Origin: Paenibacillus profundus
Lineage (GTDB): Bacteria > Bacillota > Bacilli > Paenibacillales > Paenibacillaceae
Length of the DNA: 64,000 nucleotides
Reading direction: 5' to 3'
NCBI RefSeq assembly: GCF_021369635.1
Contig: NZ_JAJNBZ010000007.1
Location: forward strand, 1-64,000
In this document: positions 36,139 through 45,040 of the stretch, piece after piece
Numbering within the stretch: the first letter of the stretch is position 1
Layout of the letters: each line of letters begins with the position of its first letter
Translations under genes and position numbers: made by a program
Notes under the pieces: generated by a model
Seen by the model: the letters and a program-made list of their open reading frames with translations, nothing else
Told to the model about the DNA's origin: nothing
Databases searched by the model: none

Positions 36139-36270
36139 ATGGAATTCCGCGCTCAGATTAAACCTGCGGAAACCGGAATGACCTTCATGAAGGTTGATCA
36201 GGCTGGTGTTTACAGGCTTTTTGTCAACATCATGACTCCGGAAGGCGATTTGGCTCAAAGCGCTTCTTAG
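36139..36270 (+). pseudogene. Short C-terminal remnant of an unrecognised secreted or glycosidase-like protein
   Basis: A 43-codon frame reads IKPAETGMTFMKVDQAGVYR then LFVNIMTPEGDLAQSAS. The pattern GxYRLFVxI.T.xGxxA resembles the last strands of Ig-like domains at the ends of extracellular enzymes. No ribosome site is present, and a terminator follows at 36287. It is probably the tail of a deleted gene rather than a real small gene. Confidence 0.35.
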
Positions 36271-36286
36271 ATTTGATTTAAAGATT

Positions 36287-36315
36287 AAGTGCTGGCATAT
36301 TTGCCGGCACTTTTT
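36287..36315 (+). terminator. Hairpin terminator
   Basis: AAGTGCTGGC pairs with GCCGGCACTT with one G-U pair, followed by five T. It also serves the convergent Crp-family remnant. Confidence 0.8.
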
Positions 36316-36835
36316 CATTCGTAACGCAGACCATTTGAAAGATCGTCTAGACCGTCCCAGTCCAAAACGATTATTTTTTTCTTTTCTTTTTTGAGTATGC
36401 CTGCAGCGGATAGCTTCTGAATCACGCGGTTCAAATAGCGGGAAGTAGTACCGATTAGAGAAGCGATTTCATGACAATTCGACAAGAGAATTTCTTTCCC
36501 GAAAGCGATGGGTTGTTGTGACGTTATTAAATAACCTGCAAATCGTTCCTCAACAGATGCCAATAAGTTAATACGTGAAGCAGTCGTACAAGTTTGAAGC
36601 TTATAGGAGAGCTGCTTGTTCCGTGTTCCTACACTCGATGATACTTTTGTTATACCTTCTGCTTGAAAATATAAACCGTCCAGCGCATCTCCTTCTCTCA
36701 AAATGATTTCTTTACGTTCATAGATCCGATGTTGAATGGGATAGTATCTGATCGGGAAAATATTTCATCTATTTTAAGTCGTGATAAATAACGTTGACCG
36801 ATAGCTTGATCTTGTGAGGTCTTCATCGTCTTCAT
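36315..36835 (-). pseudogene. Frameshifted and internally deleted Crp/Fnr-family regulator (YeiL-like)
   Basis: Translation from ATG 36835 gives YLSRLKIDEIFSRSDTIPF and then leaves the family frame near 36730. A second frame picks up RIYERKEIILREGDALDGLYF, the cyclic-nucleotide-binding-like part. About 60 residues of that domain are missing after ITKV. The helix-turn-helix end is complete: EIASLIGTTSRYLNRVIQKL, then GILKKEKKKIIVLD. The overall plan fits the YeiL branch. The frameshift and the missing segment indicate a dead gene. A palindrome lies directly upstream. Confidence 0.75.
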
Positions 36836-36841
36836 CTTTTT

Positions 36842-36853
36842 CGGACATATGTC
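36842..36853. promoter_or_regulatory. Palindrome GGACATATGTCC before the Crp-family remnant
   Basis: A perfect 12-base palindrome 7 bases upstream of the ATG, just downstream of a minus-strand TATGAT that could be a -10. It may have been an autoregulatory operator. It does not match the Crp TGTGA-N6-TCACA site. Confidence 0.45.
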
Positions 36854-37189
36854 CTTTTAATCATACAGGAAGCTGTTATGATTAGTAAAAGGAAGGTGGA
36901 CAATGATGATGACTCGGTCTAAAATAGCATTTTTTCACTCTCGGCGTGTGGGAACGCCGGGGGTTATTCTTTTGGAGGATTATCATTGACCATGGAAAGT
37001 GATTATATGATGAATAATTTGGTGGAAGTGAAATCGAAACGCCTTTTAACCGATGAAACTATTATGAGAAATAATAGAAAAAAGAGAGGGAACCAGATTG
37101 AAAAACAGGGACAGGCAATCGGCTTACCGTCGGGAATCCGGAAGGCAGAACATTGGGATTGAAAAGAGAATTTATAGTGGAGGGCGACA
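36854..37189. other. Intergenic stretch before the SLH protein
   Basis: Two short frames are open (36903-36989 and 36991-37161), without recognisable homology and with poor coding character. They may be debris of a gene once divergent from the Crp-family gene. TTTATAGTGGAGGGCGAC at the right edge provides the ribosome site of the next gene. Confidence 0.4.
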
Positions 37190-39955
37190 ATGAAACGATT
37201 GATGGCAGCGCTGCTAAGCCTTATGTTAATCCTCACGTCTCATTCAGGTTTAGTGCAAGCCAAGGGGAATGACATAAGTGCCGTTAGCGAACAGGAATAT
37301 ACACGTATCGGCGAGGATTTCGACATTCTTGATGGGAATATACTTCTAGCAAAAAAAGACGGAACCGTATGGTATTGGGATATCTTCGGTTATCCTCTTC
37401 ATGCTTCCGATCCATTCTATAAAGCCAGGCTGATGCAAATTCCGGGCTTACAGGATGTGAAACAGTTCTCGTTCGAGGGCAAGGACGGGGAAAGTCGATT
37501 TATGACGAACTACGCTGCGCTAAAAAAAGACGGAACCGTATGGTATTGGGATTCTAGGAACAACACCTATCTTATAGATAGCTCTAGGACTACTCCGAAG
37601 CCTATCAAAGATTTGAATCACGTAACTTCACTCGTCGCCGATTATTCCAGTAACTACCAAAAATTTAAGACCTTGTATGTATTAAAATCAGACGGTTCGG
37701 TTTGGTGTTGGGTAGGTCGATTAGGAAAAGCTTCGTCGACGGCTCAATACAAGCTGCTTGATGATGTCGTATCCATAAAATCTGCGGACAGACACGTATA
37801 CGCGGTTAAAAAAGACGGTTCGGTATGGCAATGGGAGGCATACATGTACTGGCCGCAAAACCAATTTAATAACGAAGGTCCAAAGCAGATCAAAGGGCTT
37901 GTAGATATCGTCAACATAGAGATGGGCGGTTTGACAAACTATGCCTATAAGAAAGATGGCACGGTCTGGTCTTGGCCAATGTATGAACCCGAAAGTATAC
38001 CAATCCGATTACATAAAGCAACAGGCGTGCGAGGTATTGTTCAATTTAGCTCACAGCCGACAGATTCGAATATCGATACTACTTATGCTTTGCGAAAGGA
38101 CGATAAGCTCTGGTCAATAGACAACGGTAAAGTGTTCCCCGGGCTTACGGATATCGCTTCCGTACACCATAAGGACAAGGGTAGACATATGGGGAAATAT
38201 ATATTTAAAAATTATGTATTGAAAAAGGATCAGACCTTGTGGGCGTGGGAAGATAGTGTTTCTGCCTTGCCGAAGCTTGTTGTGTTCACGAAAGAATCGG
38301 CATCTGGCAATCGCTCTGGAAAAGGAAACCAATCAACTGACGATTATTCAGGGACAGCAGACAAACCAACTGGCGATCATTCTGGGACAGTAAACAAATC
38401 GACGGGTGATCGTCCTGAGACAAAAACTCAACCTGTGATACGGACTTCACCGGAAGTCAGCCTTTATCCGTTTATCACGATGCTGCAGCCTGGCGGACAA
38501 CAGTCCATTGCCGCAAACAATGTGCTTCCCGGAACCAAAATAACGTATACCATTGACGATCCGAGTATAGGAACTGTAACGAATGTGAATGGCATACCGG
38601 TCATAACAGCGAATAAATCCGGACAAACCATTGTACGGGCCACGACAACCAGAGCCGGTTTTCCGGATGAGACGACTTACTTATTGTTGTATGTCGTGGA
38701 CGGCAGCATGGTGTCCGATACGTATTTCAATGCCGTCCGGTCTATTCCTGACGCTGACAAGCAGAATTCGGTTATCGTGGAAGGTCTGACGCAAGCAGGA
38801 GAGCTTGTGATCACAGCCGCAAGCAGCGAGAAGCCGACTCCTGTTAACGGTCAGCTTGTCATAACGCCCGAGTTGATTGACCGACTAGCAGGCAATGCGT
38901 CAAAGGCGAAGTCAGCGGTAAAGCAGGCGCTGTCAGAAAATAAGATTGTTCCTGCGAGAGAGCTGAGCGTGAATGCGGAAATATTGTCTTTGCCTGCACA
39001 GAATGAATATAGATACAAGCTGGATAAGAATGGATTAGTCGGCCGGAAGGATATTGACTATATTACCGTTTATGCAGGGGATGCGAAACTCGTATTCAAT
39101 GTTGCGACCGCAGAGCGCCTGTTCCATTCGCAATCGGTTATCGTCATTCATCTGGTGAAAGAGAATAACGCCGGATATCGCATACAATTTTTAGATGAAC
39201 AAGGGCAGGAGCTTTCAGGTGTATCAAGCAACATCCAGCTCATTTTGCCTGCGAATGATGCAGACGCAGTACATAGCAGTATGTTCTATGTTAATGGGAA
39301 AATAAAACAGCCGATCGGCGGGAAGTACAATCCGTCCAAAAACGGCATGGAAGCGGAAATCAACCGATCCGGAACGTATCTCGTGGACGATAATTCGAAA
39401 TCATTCCCTGATATTGACGACCGAGATCCAGAATTAAAGCAAGCGGTACAATTTCTAGGCTCCAAAGGAATCGTTACCGGAAAAGACAAAGGCAATTTTG
39501 AGCCCGATTCCCTGCTCACCCGTGCAGAGTTCACGGCCATGCTGGTCAGAGCGTTTAACGTTATGGATGAAACGGCGAAGGAAAGCTTTTCGGACGTGCA
39601 TCCGCCGCAATGGCATCATCCATTTGTCGCTTCTTCCGAAAAAAATCATATCGTCGAAGGTTATCCTGACGGCACATTTAAGCCGGATCGTACGATATCC
39701 CGGGAAGAAATGACCGCCATCGGCGCAAGATTCCTGCATGAGAGGAAGCATTATTATTACCCTTCGAATCCGGAGGATTACCTAAACCAATTCGTAGACA
39801 AAGAAACGATATCCAAGTGGGCCAAGCCAACGATGTCCTTGGCGGTGAAGCAGCGCTTGATCGATGTTCCCGCTGATAAGCGGATTAAAGCCCGCGAGGC
39901 CGTTACGCGCGGGGAAGCTGCCCGAATGCTGTACCGGCTTTATTTACAGCTTTGA
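37190..39955 (+). CDS. Surface protein with KKDGTVW propeller-like repeats and C-terminal SLH domains
   Basis: A 921-aa exported protein. The signal peptide is about 1-24 (RLMAALLSLMLILTSHSGLVQA). Residues about 35-365 hold at least seven spaced KKDGTVWYW-like motifs, the pattern of RCC1/beta-propeller proteins. A Thr/Gly/Asp linker with NKSTGDxxGT repeats follows (about 370-410), then Ig-like domains (about 420-730), and three SLH motifs from about 740 (FPDIDDRDPELKQAVQFLG; SFSDVHPPQWHHPFV; FVDKETISKWAKP). SLH domains bind the pyruvylated wall polymer. GGAGGG precedes ATG 37190. The ligand is unknown. Confidence 0.9.
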   Translation: MKRLMAALLSLMLILTSHSGLVQAKGNDISAVSEQEYTRIGEDFDILDGNILLAKKDGTVWYWDIFGYPLHASDPFYKARLMQIPGLQDVKQFSFEGKDGESRFMTNYAALKKDGTVWYWDSRNNTYLIDSSRTTPKPIKDLNHVTSLVADYSSNYQKFKTLYVLKSDGSVWCWVGRLGKASSTAQYKLLDDVVSIKSADRHVYAVKKDGSVWQWEAYMYWPQNQFNNEGPKQIKGLVDIVNIEMGGLTNYAYKKDGTVWSWPMYEPESIPIRLHKATGVRGIVQFSSQPTDSNIDTTYALRKDDKLWSIDNGKVFPGLTDIASVHHKDKGRHMGKYIFKNYVLKKDQTLWAWEDSVSALPKLVVFTKESASGNRSGKGNQSTDDYSGTADKPTGDHSGTVNKSTGDRPETKTQPVIRTSPEVSLYPFITMLQPGGQQSIAANNVLPGTKITYTIDDPSIGTVTNVNGIPVITANKSGQTIVRATTTRAGFPDETTYLLLYVVDGSMVSDTYFNAVRSIPDADKQNSVIVEGLTQAGELVITAASSEKPTPVNGQLVITPELIDRLAGNASKAKSAVKQALSENKIVPARELSVNAEILSLPAQNEYRYKLDKNGLVGRKDIDYITVYAGDAKLVFNVATAERLFHSQSVIVIHLVKENNAGYRIQFLDEQGQELSGVSSNIQLILPANDADAVHSSMFYVNGKIKQPIGGKYNPSKNGMEAEINRSGTYLVDDNSKSFPDIDDRDPELKQAVQFLGSKGIVTGKDKGNFEPDSLLTRAEFTAMLVRAFNVMDETAKESFSDVHPPQWHHPFVASSEKNHIVEGYPDGTFKPDRTISREEMTAIGARFLHERKHYYYPSNPEDYLNQFVDKETISKWAKPTMSLAVKQRLIDVPADKRIKAREAVTRGEAARMLYRLYLQL

Positions 39956-39982
39956 CCATCCAGGCCCGAAAAACAGCTTGCA

Positions 39983-40019
39983 GCGATCGCTTCCCGGTAA
40001 CCGCTGGAGGAGCGATCGC
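39983..40019. other. Hairpin after the SLH gene
   Basis: GCGATCGCT-TCC pairs with GGAGG-AGCGATCGC, without a T run. The arms contain the octamer GCGATCGC. It may be a weak terminator or a small repeat. Confidence 0.45.
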
Positions 40020-40059
40020 CAAGTTCTGCCGTAAGCGAATGATACCGTCTCAACAAGGT

Positions 40060-40790
40060 TGAGAACAGGCTGTCGAGAAAGTCTCTCGACAGTCTTTTTT
40101 TAATCAAATAATTTAATATATCACCGCGGTAATGCAATATAATATCGGTAATAATAGACCGAAAGGAGCGGTGTTAGCATGTTGTATTCTCTTCAACCTA
40201 ACCCTCAGTTAGACTACGAGTTGGTTTGCCTTGAACATATGGTGCCTGAAGATCATCTACTTCGCCATATCGCTAAGCATAGCGGAAACATAATGTTCAG
40301 GTGGTCGAACGTTCCCCGCAGGAGTGCATCGACGAGTTGGAACAAGCAATTGAAGAAGATCGGCGAACTCTTGGAAAAAGCCGCTAAAAGTCCGGGAGGA
40401 GGTGGCGGTGACAAAAGAAAATTAAGGTCAGCACGACGGATCCGGAGAGCGGCTAAAATACCAAGTGGAGAAATCGACTCAGCCGCTCTGGCAAGTATTT
40501 GTACCGACTGCGATACTAAACGATCGAGCGAAGCTTTGCGGATGCCTAAGAGCTCCACGGGCTTCGCTACTGCCGTTTTCGGGGCAAAGCAAACGTCCTC
40601 GAACAAGCATTGATGACTGCCACTGCACAGAACATTAAAAAGATCGCCCTCCACCTGGTCAGGAAGGCCAAGTAGGGGGCGATTTACATTTTATAGGGAC
40701 ACACTGTTCTTTCAACCTATAATTGATTGTTGGAGAAGTTAAAAACCGCTTTTCTCAACAAGCTGATCAGACGCTATGTCTGATTTTTTT
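40060..40790 (+). mobile_element. Internally deleted IS1182-family element
   Basis: It opens with a hairpin terminator (CTGTCGAGA 40070-40078, TCTCGACAG 40084-40092, then eight T), of the kind that shields transposase genes from outside transcription. The transposase remnant follows. It closes with CTCAACAAGCTGATCAGAC and the ATCAGACGCTATGTCTGAT hairpin plus T run (40766-40790). The total is about 0.73 kb, against 1.6-1.9 kb for a full element. The outermost limits and inverted repeats were not resolved. Confidence 0.7.
40179..40675 (+). pseudogene. IS1182-family transposase remnant
   Basis: The N-terminus LQPNPQLDYELVCLEHMVPE, then DHLLRHIAKH, is the family start, preceded by AAGGAGCGG. After about 45 residues the frame breaks. 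Pieces such as DELEQAIEEDRRTLGK appear in another frame. Near the end ERSFADA-(stop)[20 protein letters not shown] and [20 protein letters not shown] are recognisable up to a TAG at 40673-40675. The DDE catalytic core is missing. It carries frameshifts, a nonsense codon and a large deletion, so it is inactive. Confidence 0.8.
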
Positions 40791-40945
40791 TATGGGCATC
40801 ATCGATTTGTGTCGATGAGACCGATATTGATGCAGCAAAGAGGCAGCGGTATTTATCCTATTTACCAACCTATGAATATATGATTGCTCACCAATTGTGG
40901 AAGAACAGCATACGTTGTACTATCATCTCTTACTCAGCTCATCCG

Positions 40946-41107
40946 TTACTTGTTGCGCCATGTGTTTGCAGGATAGGCAACACCTTCCACCTTGCGGGCA
41001 GTCAACATGATTTGCTGGGAAGGCTGCGGTGTTTGTCCATTTTTCACTACTTCCACAGTTCTCGTGCCATTCGCATTCAGCTTATTCATCGAGTTGCAAA
41101 AGCACAT
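40946..41107 (-). CDS. Small 53-aa protein, unknown
   Basis: A short open frame beginning MCFCNSMNKLNANGTRTVEV and ending YPANTWRNK, with an ideal GGAGGTGA 9 bases before ATG 41107 on the minus strand. The composition is polar with a CxC at the N-terminus. The good ribosome site and intact frame in an otherwise decayed region support a real gene, but I do not recognise the family. It is divergent from the yjcA-like gene; the shared upstream region is 190 bases. Confidence 0.5.
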   Translation of the reverse strand: MCFCNSMNKLNANGTRTVEVVKNGQTPQPSQQIMLTARKVEGVAYPANTWRNK

Positions 41108-41295
41108 CAGCGGTCACCTCCATTCCCGTACCTAGTTCTATCATATGCAATGCATTGCTAGAATGATTGGACATGCCAGCCTGATTGTTGTTCGTATGCT
41201 TCCGATGCAGGTTTCTTACGAAAACTTGTACTTCTCGGTGCTGAAAAGTGACCTTTTTGAACTCGCACGAACTGCGCATATGAGGGGGAGTGAAA

Positions 41296-41649
41296 ATGTT
41301 TGAATTGACATGGATTCAGCTGTTCATTCTGGCACTCGCTTCGTTCCGGTTGACACACTTGATCGTCTACGACGATATAACGTGGGCGCTTCGGTCTCCG
41401 TTTCTTGTCGTATCGTATGTGACTCATGAGAATGGCACCGTTATCCGGGAAATTGAAATCAAAGGCACCGGCATTCGCCGGTGGATGGGGATGCTGCTTA
41501 GCTGTCATTGGTGCACGGGGATATGGTGCGCCATGCTCGTTACAGCACTTTACTGTTATGTGCCGGCTTCGTTCCCGCTGTTGCTTATGTTGGCTGTGGC
41601 TGGGATTGCTGCATTGATAGAGCAATATTTGCTCCAAATATTAGGGTGA
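41296..41649 (+). CDS. DUF1360 / YjcA-like sporulation membrane protein
   Basis: A 117-aa membrane protein. It begins with ELTWIQLFILALASFRLTHLI, has the family-typical RWMGMLLSCHWCTGIWCAM with the CHWCTGxW motif, and ends with a hydrophobic pair of helices (LLLMLAVAGIAALIEQYLL). Members such as B. subtilis YjcA are linked to sporulation. GAGGGGG (41282-41288) selects ATG 41296; a GTG at 41290 is too close. Confidence 0.85.
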   Translation: MFELTWIQLFILALASFRLTHLIVYDDITWALRSPFLVVSYVTHENGTVIREIEIKGTGIRRWMGMLLSCHWCTGIWCAMLVTALYCYVPASFPLLLMLAVAGIAALIEQYLLQILG

Positions 41650-41679
41650 GCAAGTGGAAAAAGCGAATGCCTGTCATGG

Positions 41680-41708
41680 ACAGCCGGTCGAAGATAGACC
41701 GGCTGTTT
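41680..41708 (+). terminator. Hairpin after the yjcA-like gene
   Basis: ACAGCCGGTC pairs with GACCGGCTGT across a 7-base loop, with only three T after it. Confidence 0.65.
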
Positions 41709-41926
41709 GGCACGTTCTCAGCTTAGGAGACAATGCCTTTATGAACGTTTCCATTGTCAGATCCTCTGCATCGAGCGGATTGCCCCATTTTTATGTAACT
41801 TTTGTTGCTTAACGGCGTTATATTTATAGTAGATGGCATATTATGGTCATCATACTTCAAATCAATCCTTTTCCAGAAGACAGAAGAGGAATTCGGCATT
41901 ATCGAATCGGAAGGAGGTTGTTCACA

Positions 41927-44900
41927 ATGGAACCGATTACGATCGTCCGCTACCAACCCCAATATGCAGCGGCCGTAGCCGACATGTGGAATGTGAGCAA
42001 GGATAGTTGGGGTGGAGGAAATTCGATTCGTACGGCGGAGCAAGTACGGATGGAGGAGGAGAACTCTGATTCGCTGACAGTATATCTGGCCATGGAACAG
42101 GAGATAGTGGTTGGATACTGCAGCTTGCTCGAATACCGGGAAGATACGGGAGCGCTATACGTAGGACTGCTCAACGTCCGCCCGGATTATCACGGCAAGA
42201 AAGCAGGCAAAATGCTCGTCCGCGAAGCGTTGGATGAGACCGTGCGGCTCGGCTGGCCTCGGCTGGACCTATACACCTGGGAAGGCAACACGAAAGCCGT
42301 GCCGTTATACAAGAAATGCGGATTTTTCTGGGAAGATCGGGAGGATACGACTCATCTGATGAACTTCATCCCGGCTGTGCTGCAGACGGAAGCGCTTGCG
42401 AACTACTGGGCAGAGATCGATTGGTATGCGGACTCGACGCGGGCAATCGCCGTGGAGCCGGACGGAAGGAAAGAGAACGGATTCGACTATTACGCTTACA
42501 CCTGGGAAAAGGGCGATTCTTCTCTGCGGGTGGAATTCGAGCGGCGCGGCAGAGGCATGCGTCTGATCGAAACGGACGATTATGTCGTAAGCGCAACGGT
42601 GGAGCAAGCAGAGCCTGTATTTGGCAAGTCTTATAAGATCGGATATCACATCGTGAACAAGTCCGGTAAACCGCTCAAGCTGGAGCTTCAAGGCGAAAAC
42701 GATCGCAATATTACATTCGAATGGAAGCGGCAGCTAAATGTGCAAGAAGAAGCAACTCTCGATGCGAGCTTCTTCGTAGGTCCTGTAAATGAAGAGCAAA
42801 GTGAATGGCGGACATGTCCGCGGGTATGTACGCGAATATGGATTAACGGTGCAGAGGCGTTGTTCCAGCTCGGCGTCGTGCCGAAGTTTCCCGCCAATCT
42901 GAGCTTGAAGATGACTGACCGGGATACATACCCGAATCGGGGCGGAAGCTTCTGCTTGGACATCGAGAACAACTTCGCCGAGCCGGCGGAGTTCTGCCTC
43001 GAGCTCCCAGAGAGTCCATATCTGGACTTCGGGCGGCGGACTTTCAGCGTCAAGCTGCAGGCAAAAGAAAGAACTTCGATAGCCGTTCCTTATCGCGTGC
43101 TTGCGCCAGGTTATTACTCCGCTGCGCTGCAAGTCGAGGCACGTCAAGAATGTGGAAATGTCGTTACGTTCTCGAAATTGATAGGTGCGGGATTCCGTGA
43201 ATTGGGAGCAGCGTTTGCAGGGGAGAATGAGCAGCAGTGGCAGCTGTTCCACGGCAAATTTACGTTGACATTCGGAAAAGAACGCAATGAACTATCACTT
43301 TCTTGTCCCGGCATGAAAGAGTTCTCGCTCACACTGCCGTATCCGAAGCTGGGCAAGCCGTACTCCAGTGAATTGTCGAAGGCGAAGCCGGAACGGGTCG
43401 AATGGTTCGAGGAGCGAGGGGCCATCGGTCTGTCGGTGCGTTACCGCTCGACTTCGTTTCCTCAGACCGCGCTGATCTCGCATACGGTTCTGTACGGAGA
43501 CGGAACGGTCAAGCATTGGTATGAAGCAGAGAATGTGTCTGGGGCGCAGCTGACGGCCAATCTGTGGTTGTCTCAGCCAATCCCATATTATTTGTATGGC
43601 GCCATACTGCCGTATGAAGGACGATTCATTGAAATCAATGATTCAGCTGGCAGCGAATATGACCATTGGGAGAGCGGGAAAGTGACCGAACCGTGGATAT
43701 TTTCTCCGAACGGTCCGCTGCCGCGCGGCATATGCTGGCCGAAGTCCTGCCAGCTATACAGGGACGGCTGGCGATTCAGTCTGGAATTCAATATCGGGCT
43801 GCTGGACGCTCATGAGAAGCGGACGATGGAGCCGATATATTTGACTTTAGGCGGAGTTACCGATTGGAAAGCGTTCCGTGCCTTTGCATTGGAGGACGCG
43901 CTGCGTGACGATCTGCATCTGACGAGTCACACGGAGCTAGTCGTCAATTGGCACAATCCCTTTGTTCGCGCAGACATGAACGTGGATTTACAGCAGCGCA
44001 AATTCGACTTCTATGACGGGACGATTACGGCCAAGCTGCGCCATGAGGCGGACTCTGCGGTGGTCCAATCGTTCAAGTTCGAACAGGAAGCGGGAACAGC
44101 AAGCTTTGCGCTTCCGGCACCACAGCGGCCGCTCGATGTCGTCGAGATCCACGCTCGTCTTAGCACGCATGACGTGAAGGGAAGCGCTGTCGTATTTACG
44201 CAGACGGATGCCGATATCTCGCTCTATAACGAGACGGAGAAGGGATATCAGACATACGTGGCTGACAACGGTCTGATTCGGATGAAGGTAGCGCCCGATT
44301 TCTATCCTGCACTCTATTCGATGCAATACGAAGGAAGAGAATGGTTGTCGAGCGGATTTCCGGAGCGCGGACCTAAATCGTGGTGGAATCCATACATCGG
44401 CGGTACTGCAAGTGAGATTGGCGGTTTGAGCGCATTATCCGTCTTGAAGGAAGCATGCACGGTTGAATTTACGGAACGACGGGATCAACATGGGAACGTG
44501 TGGCAGGGCTTGAAGGTTAGTGTTGACATCCAGAAGCATGACAAGCTCAAAGGGCTGAAGTTCAGCCAGTATTATTTGCTGCTTCCGGGCGTTCCGGTTG
44601 TGTGTCATACGGTTGAAATCGATCAGCGAACCGGCACCTGCTTCGAATCGAAGGGGTGGTCGACTGAGATATTCGTTCAACCCGACGAACGAATGGATGA
44701 GGGCTGGATTCGCACCAACCCTTCTCAAGGCGCTTCGCAACTGTACCGTTTAGGGAAGGGACACATGTCCATTCGGGAGGCGAACGATTGCGCCTTTGGT
44801 ACGGAGCAACGCAAAGAGATGCTCCAGATTGTGAATTCAACGTCAAGTGCTCATACAAATATTTATTTCAACAACGATATTTGCGAAACATCGGTATACC

Positions 44901-45022
44901 GGAATTTGAACATGGAAAATACAAGCGTGCAGAATATTGCGCCGATATGGTTCCTGTTTACTGATGACTTGATTGAATCGGCAGCATTGGCTGCGTTGAA
45001 ACAGATCCGATTTCCGGAATAG
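41927..45022 (+). CDS. Giant GNAT fusion protein: acetyltransferase plus beta-sandwich-rich region of about 870 aa
   Basis: A 1031-aa cytoplasmic protein (no signal peptide). Residues 1-150 are a complete GNAT domain: AVADMWNVSKDSWGGG, the acetyl-CoA loop VRPDYHGKKAGKMLVREALD, and LYTWEGNTKAVPLYKKCGF. The remaining 870 residues are rich in beta-strand and Trp. They contain Ig-like parts (about 215-430: KSYKIGYHIVNKSGKPLKLE) and segments like HWYEAENVSGAQLTANLWLS and SSGFPERGPKSWWNPYIGG. These recall the beta-sandwich or supersandwich domains of glycoside hydrolases and mutarotase-like proteins, but no catalytic motif is clear. AAGGAGGT (41911-41918) selects ATG 41927. It is followed after 18 bases by an amidohydrolase, so the two probably form an operon. 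Confidence 0.8.
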   Translation: MEPITIVRYQPQYAAAVADMWNVSKDSWGGGNSIRTAEQVRMEEENSDSLTVYLAMEQEIVVGYCSLLEYREDTGALYVGLLNVRPDYHGKKAGKMLVREALDETVRLGWPRLDLYTWEGNTKAVPLYKKCGFFWEDREDTTHLMNFIPAVLQTEALANYWAEIDWYADSTRAIAVEPDGRKENGFDYYAYTWEKGDSSLRVEFERRGRGMRLIETDDYVVSATVEQAEPVFGKSYKIGYHIVNKSGKPLKLELQGENDRNITFEWKRQLNVQEEATLDASFFVGPVNEEQSEWRTCPRVCTRIWINGAEALFQLGVVPKFPANLSLKMTDRDTYPNRGGSFCLDIENNFAEPAEFCLELPESPYLDFGRRTFSVKLQAKERTSIAVPYRVLAPGYYSAALQVEARQECGNVVTFSKLIGAGFRELGAAFAGENEQQWQLFHGKFTLTFGKERNELSLSCPGMKEFSLTLPYPKLGKPYSSELSKAKPERVEWFEERGAIGLSVRYRSTSFPQTALISHTVLYGDGTVKHWYEAENVSGAQLTANLWLSQPIPYYLYGAILPYEGRFIEINDSAGSEYDHWESGKVTEPWIFSPNGPLPRGICWPKSCQLYRDGWRFSLEFNIGLLDAHEKRTMEPIYLTLGGVTDWKAFRAFALEDALRDDLHLTSHTELVVNWHNPFVRADMNVDLQQRKFDFYDGTITAKLRHEADSAVVQSFKFEQEAGTASFALPAPQRPLDVVEIHARLSTHDVKGSAVVFTQTDADISLYNETEKGYQTYVADNGLIRMKVAPDFYPALYSMQYEGREWLSSGFPERGPKSWWNPYIGGTASEIGGLSALSVLKEACTVEFTERRDQHGNVWQGLKVSVDIQKHDKLKGLKFSQYYLLLPGVPVVCHTVEIDQRTGTCFESKGWSTEIFVQPDERMDEGWIRTNPSQGASQLYRLGKGHMSIREANDCAFGTEQRKEMLQIVNSTSSAHTNIYFNNDICETSVYRNLNMENTSVQNIAPIWFLFTDDLIESAALAALKQIRFPE

Positions 45023-45040
45023 AGAGGATGGCTGCTGCTC

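Noticed and set aside
37340..38250. Repeated DNA words resembling a repeat array (AAAAAAGACGGAACCGTATGG)
   Set aside because: The repeats are in frame and encode KKDGTVW units of one protein; spacing is irregular, so this is not CRISPR.
40800..40940. Protein-like frame (DETDIDAAKRQRYLSYLPTY) after the IS remnant
   Set aside because: It has no start or ribosome site and the family is not recognisable; it is opposite the 53-aa gene further on. It may be debris of a disrupted gene.
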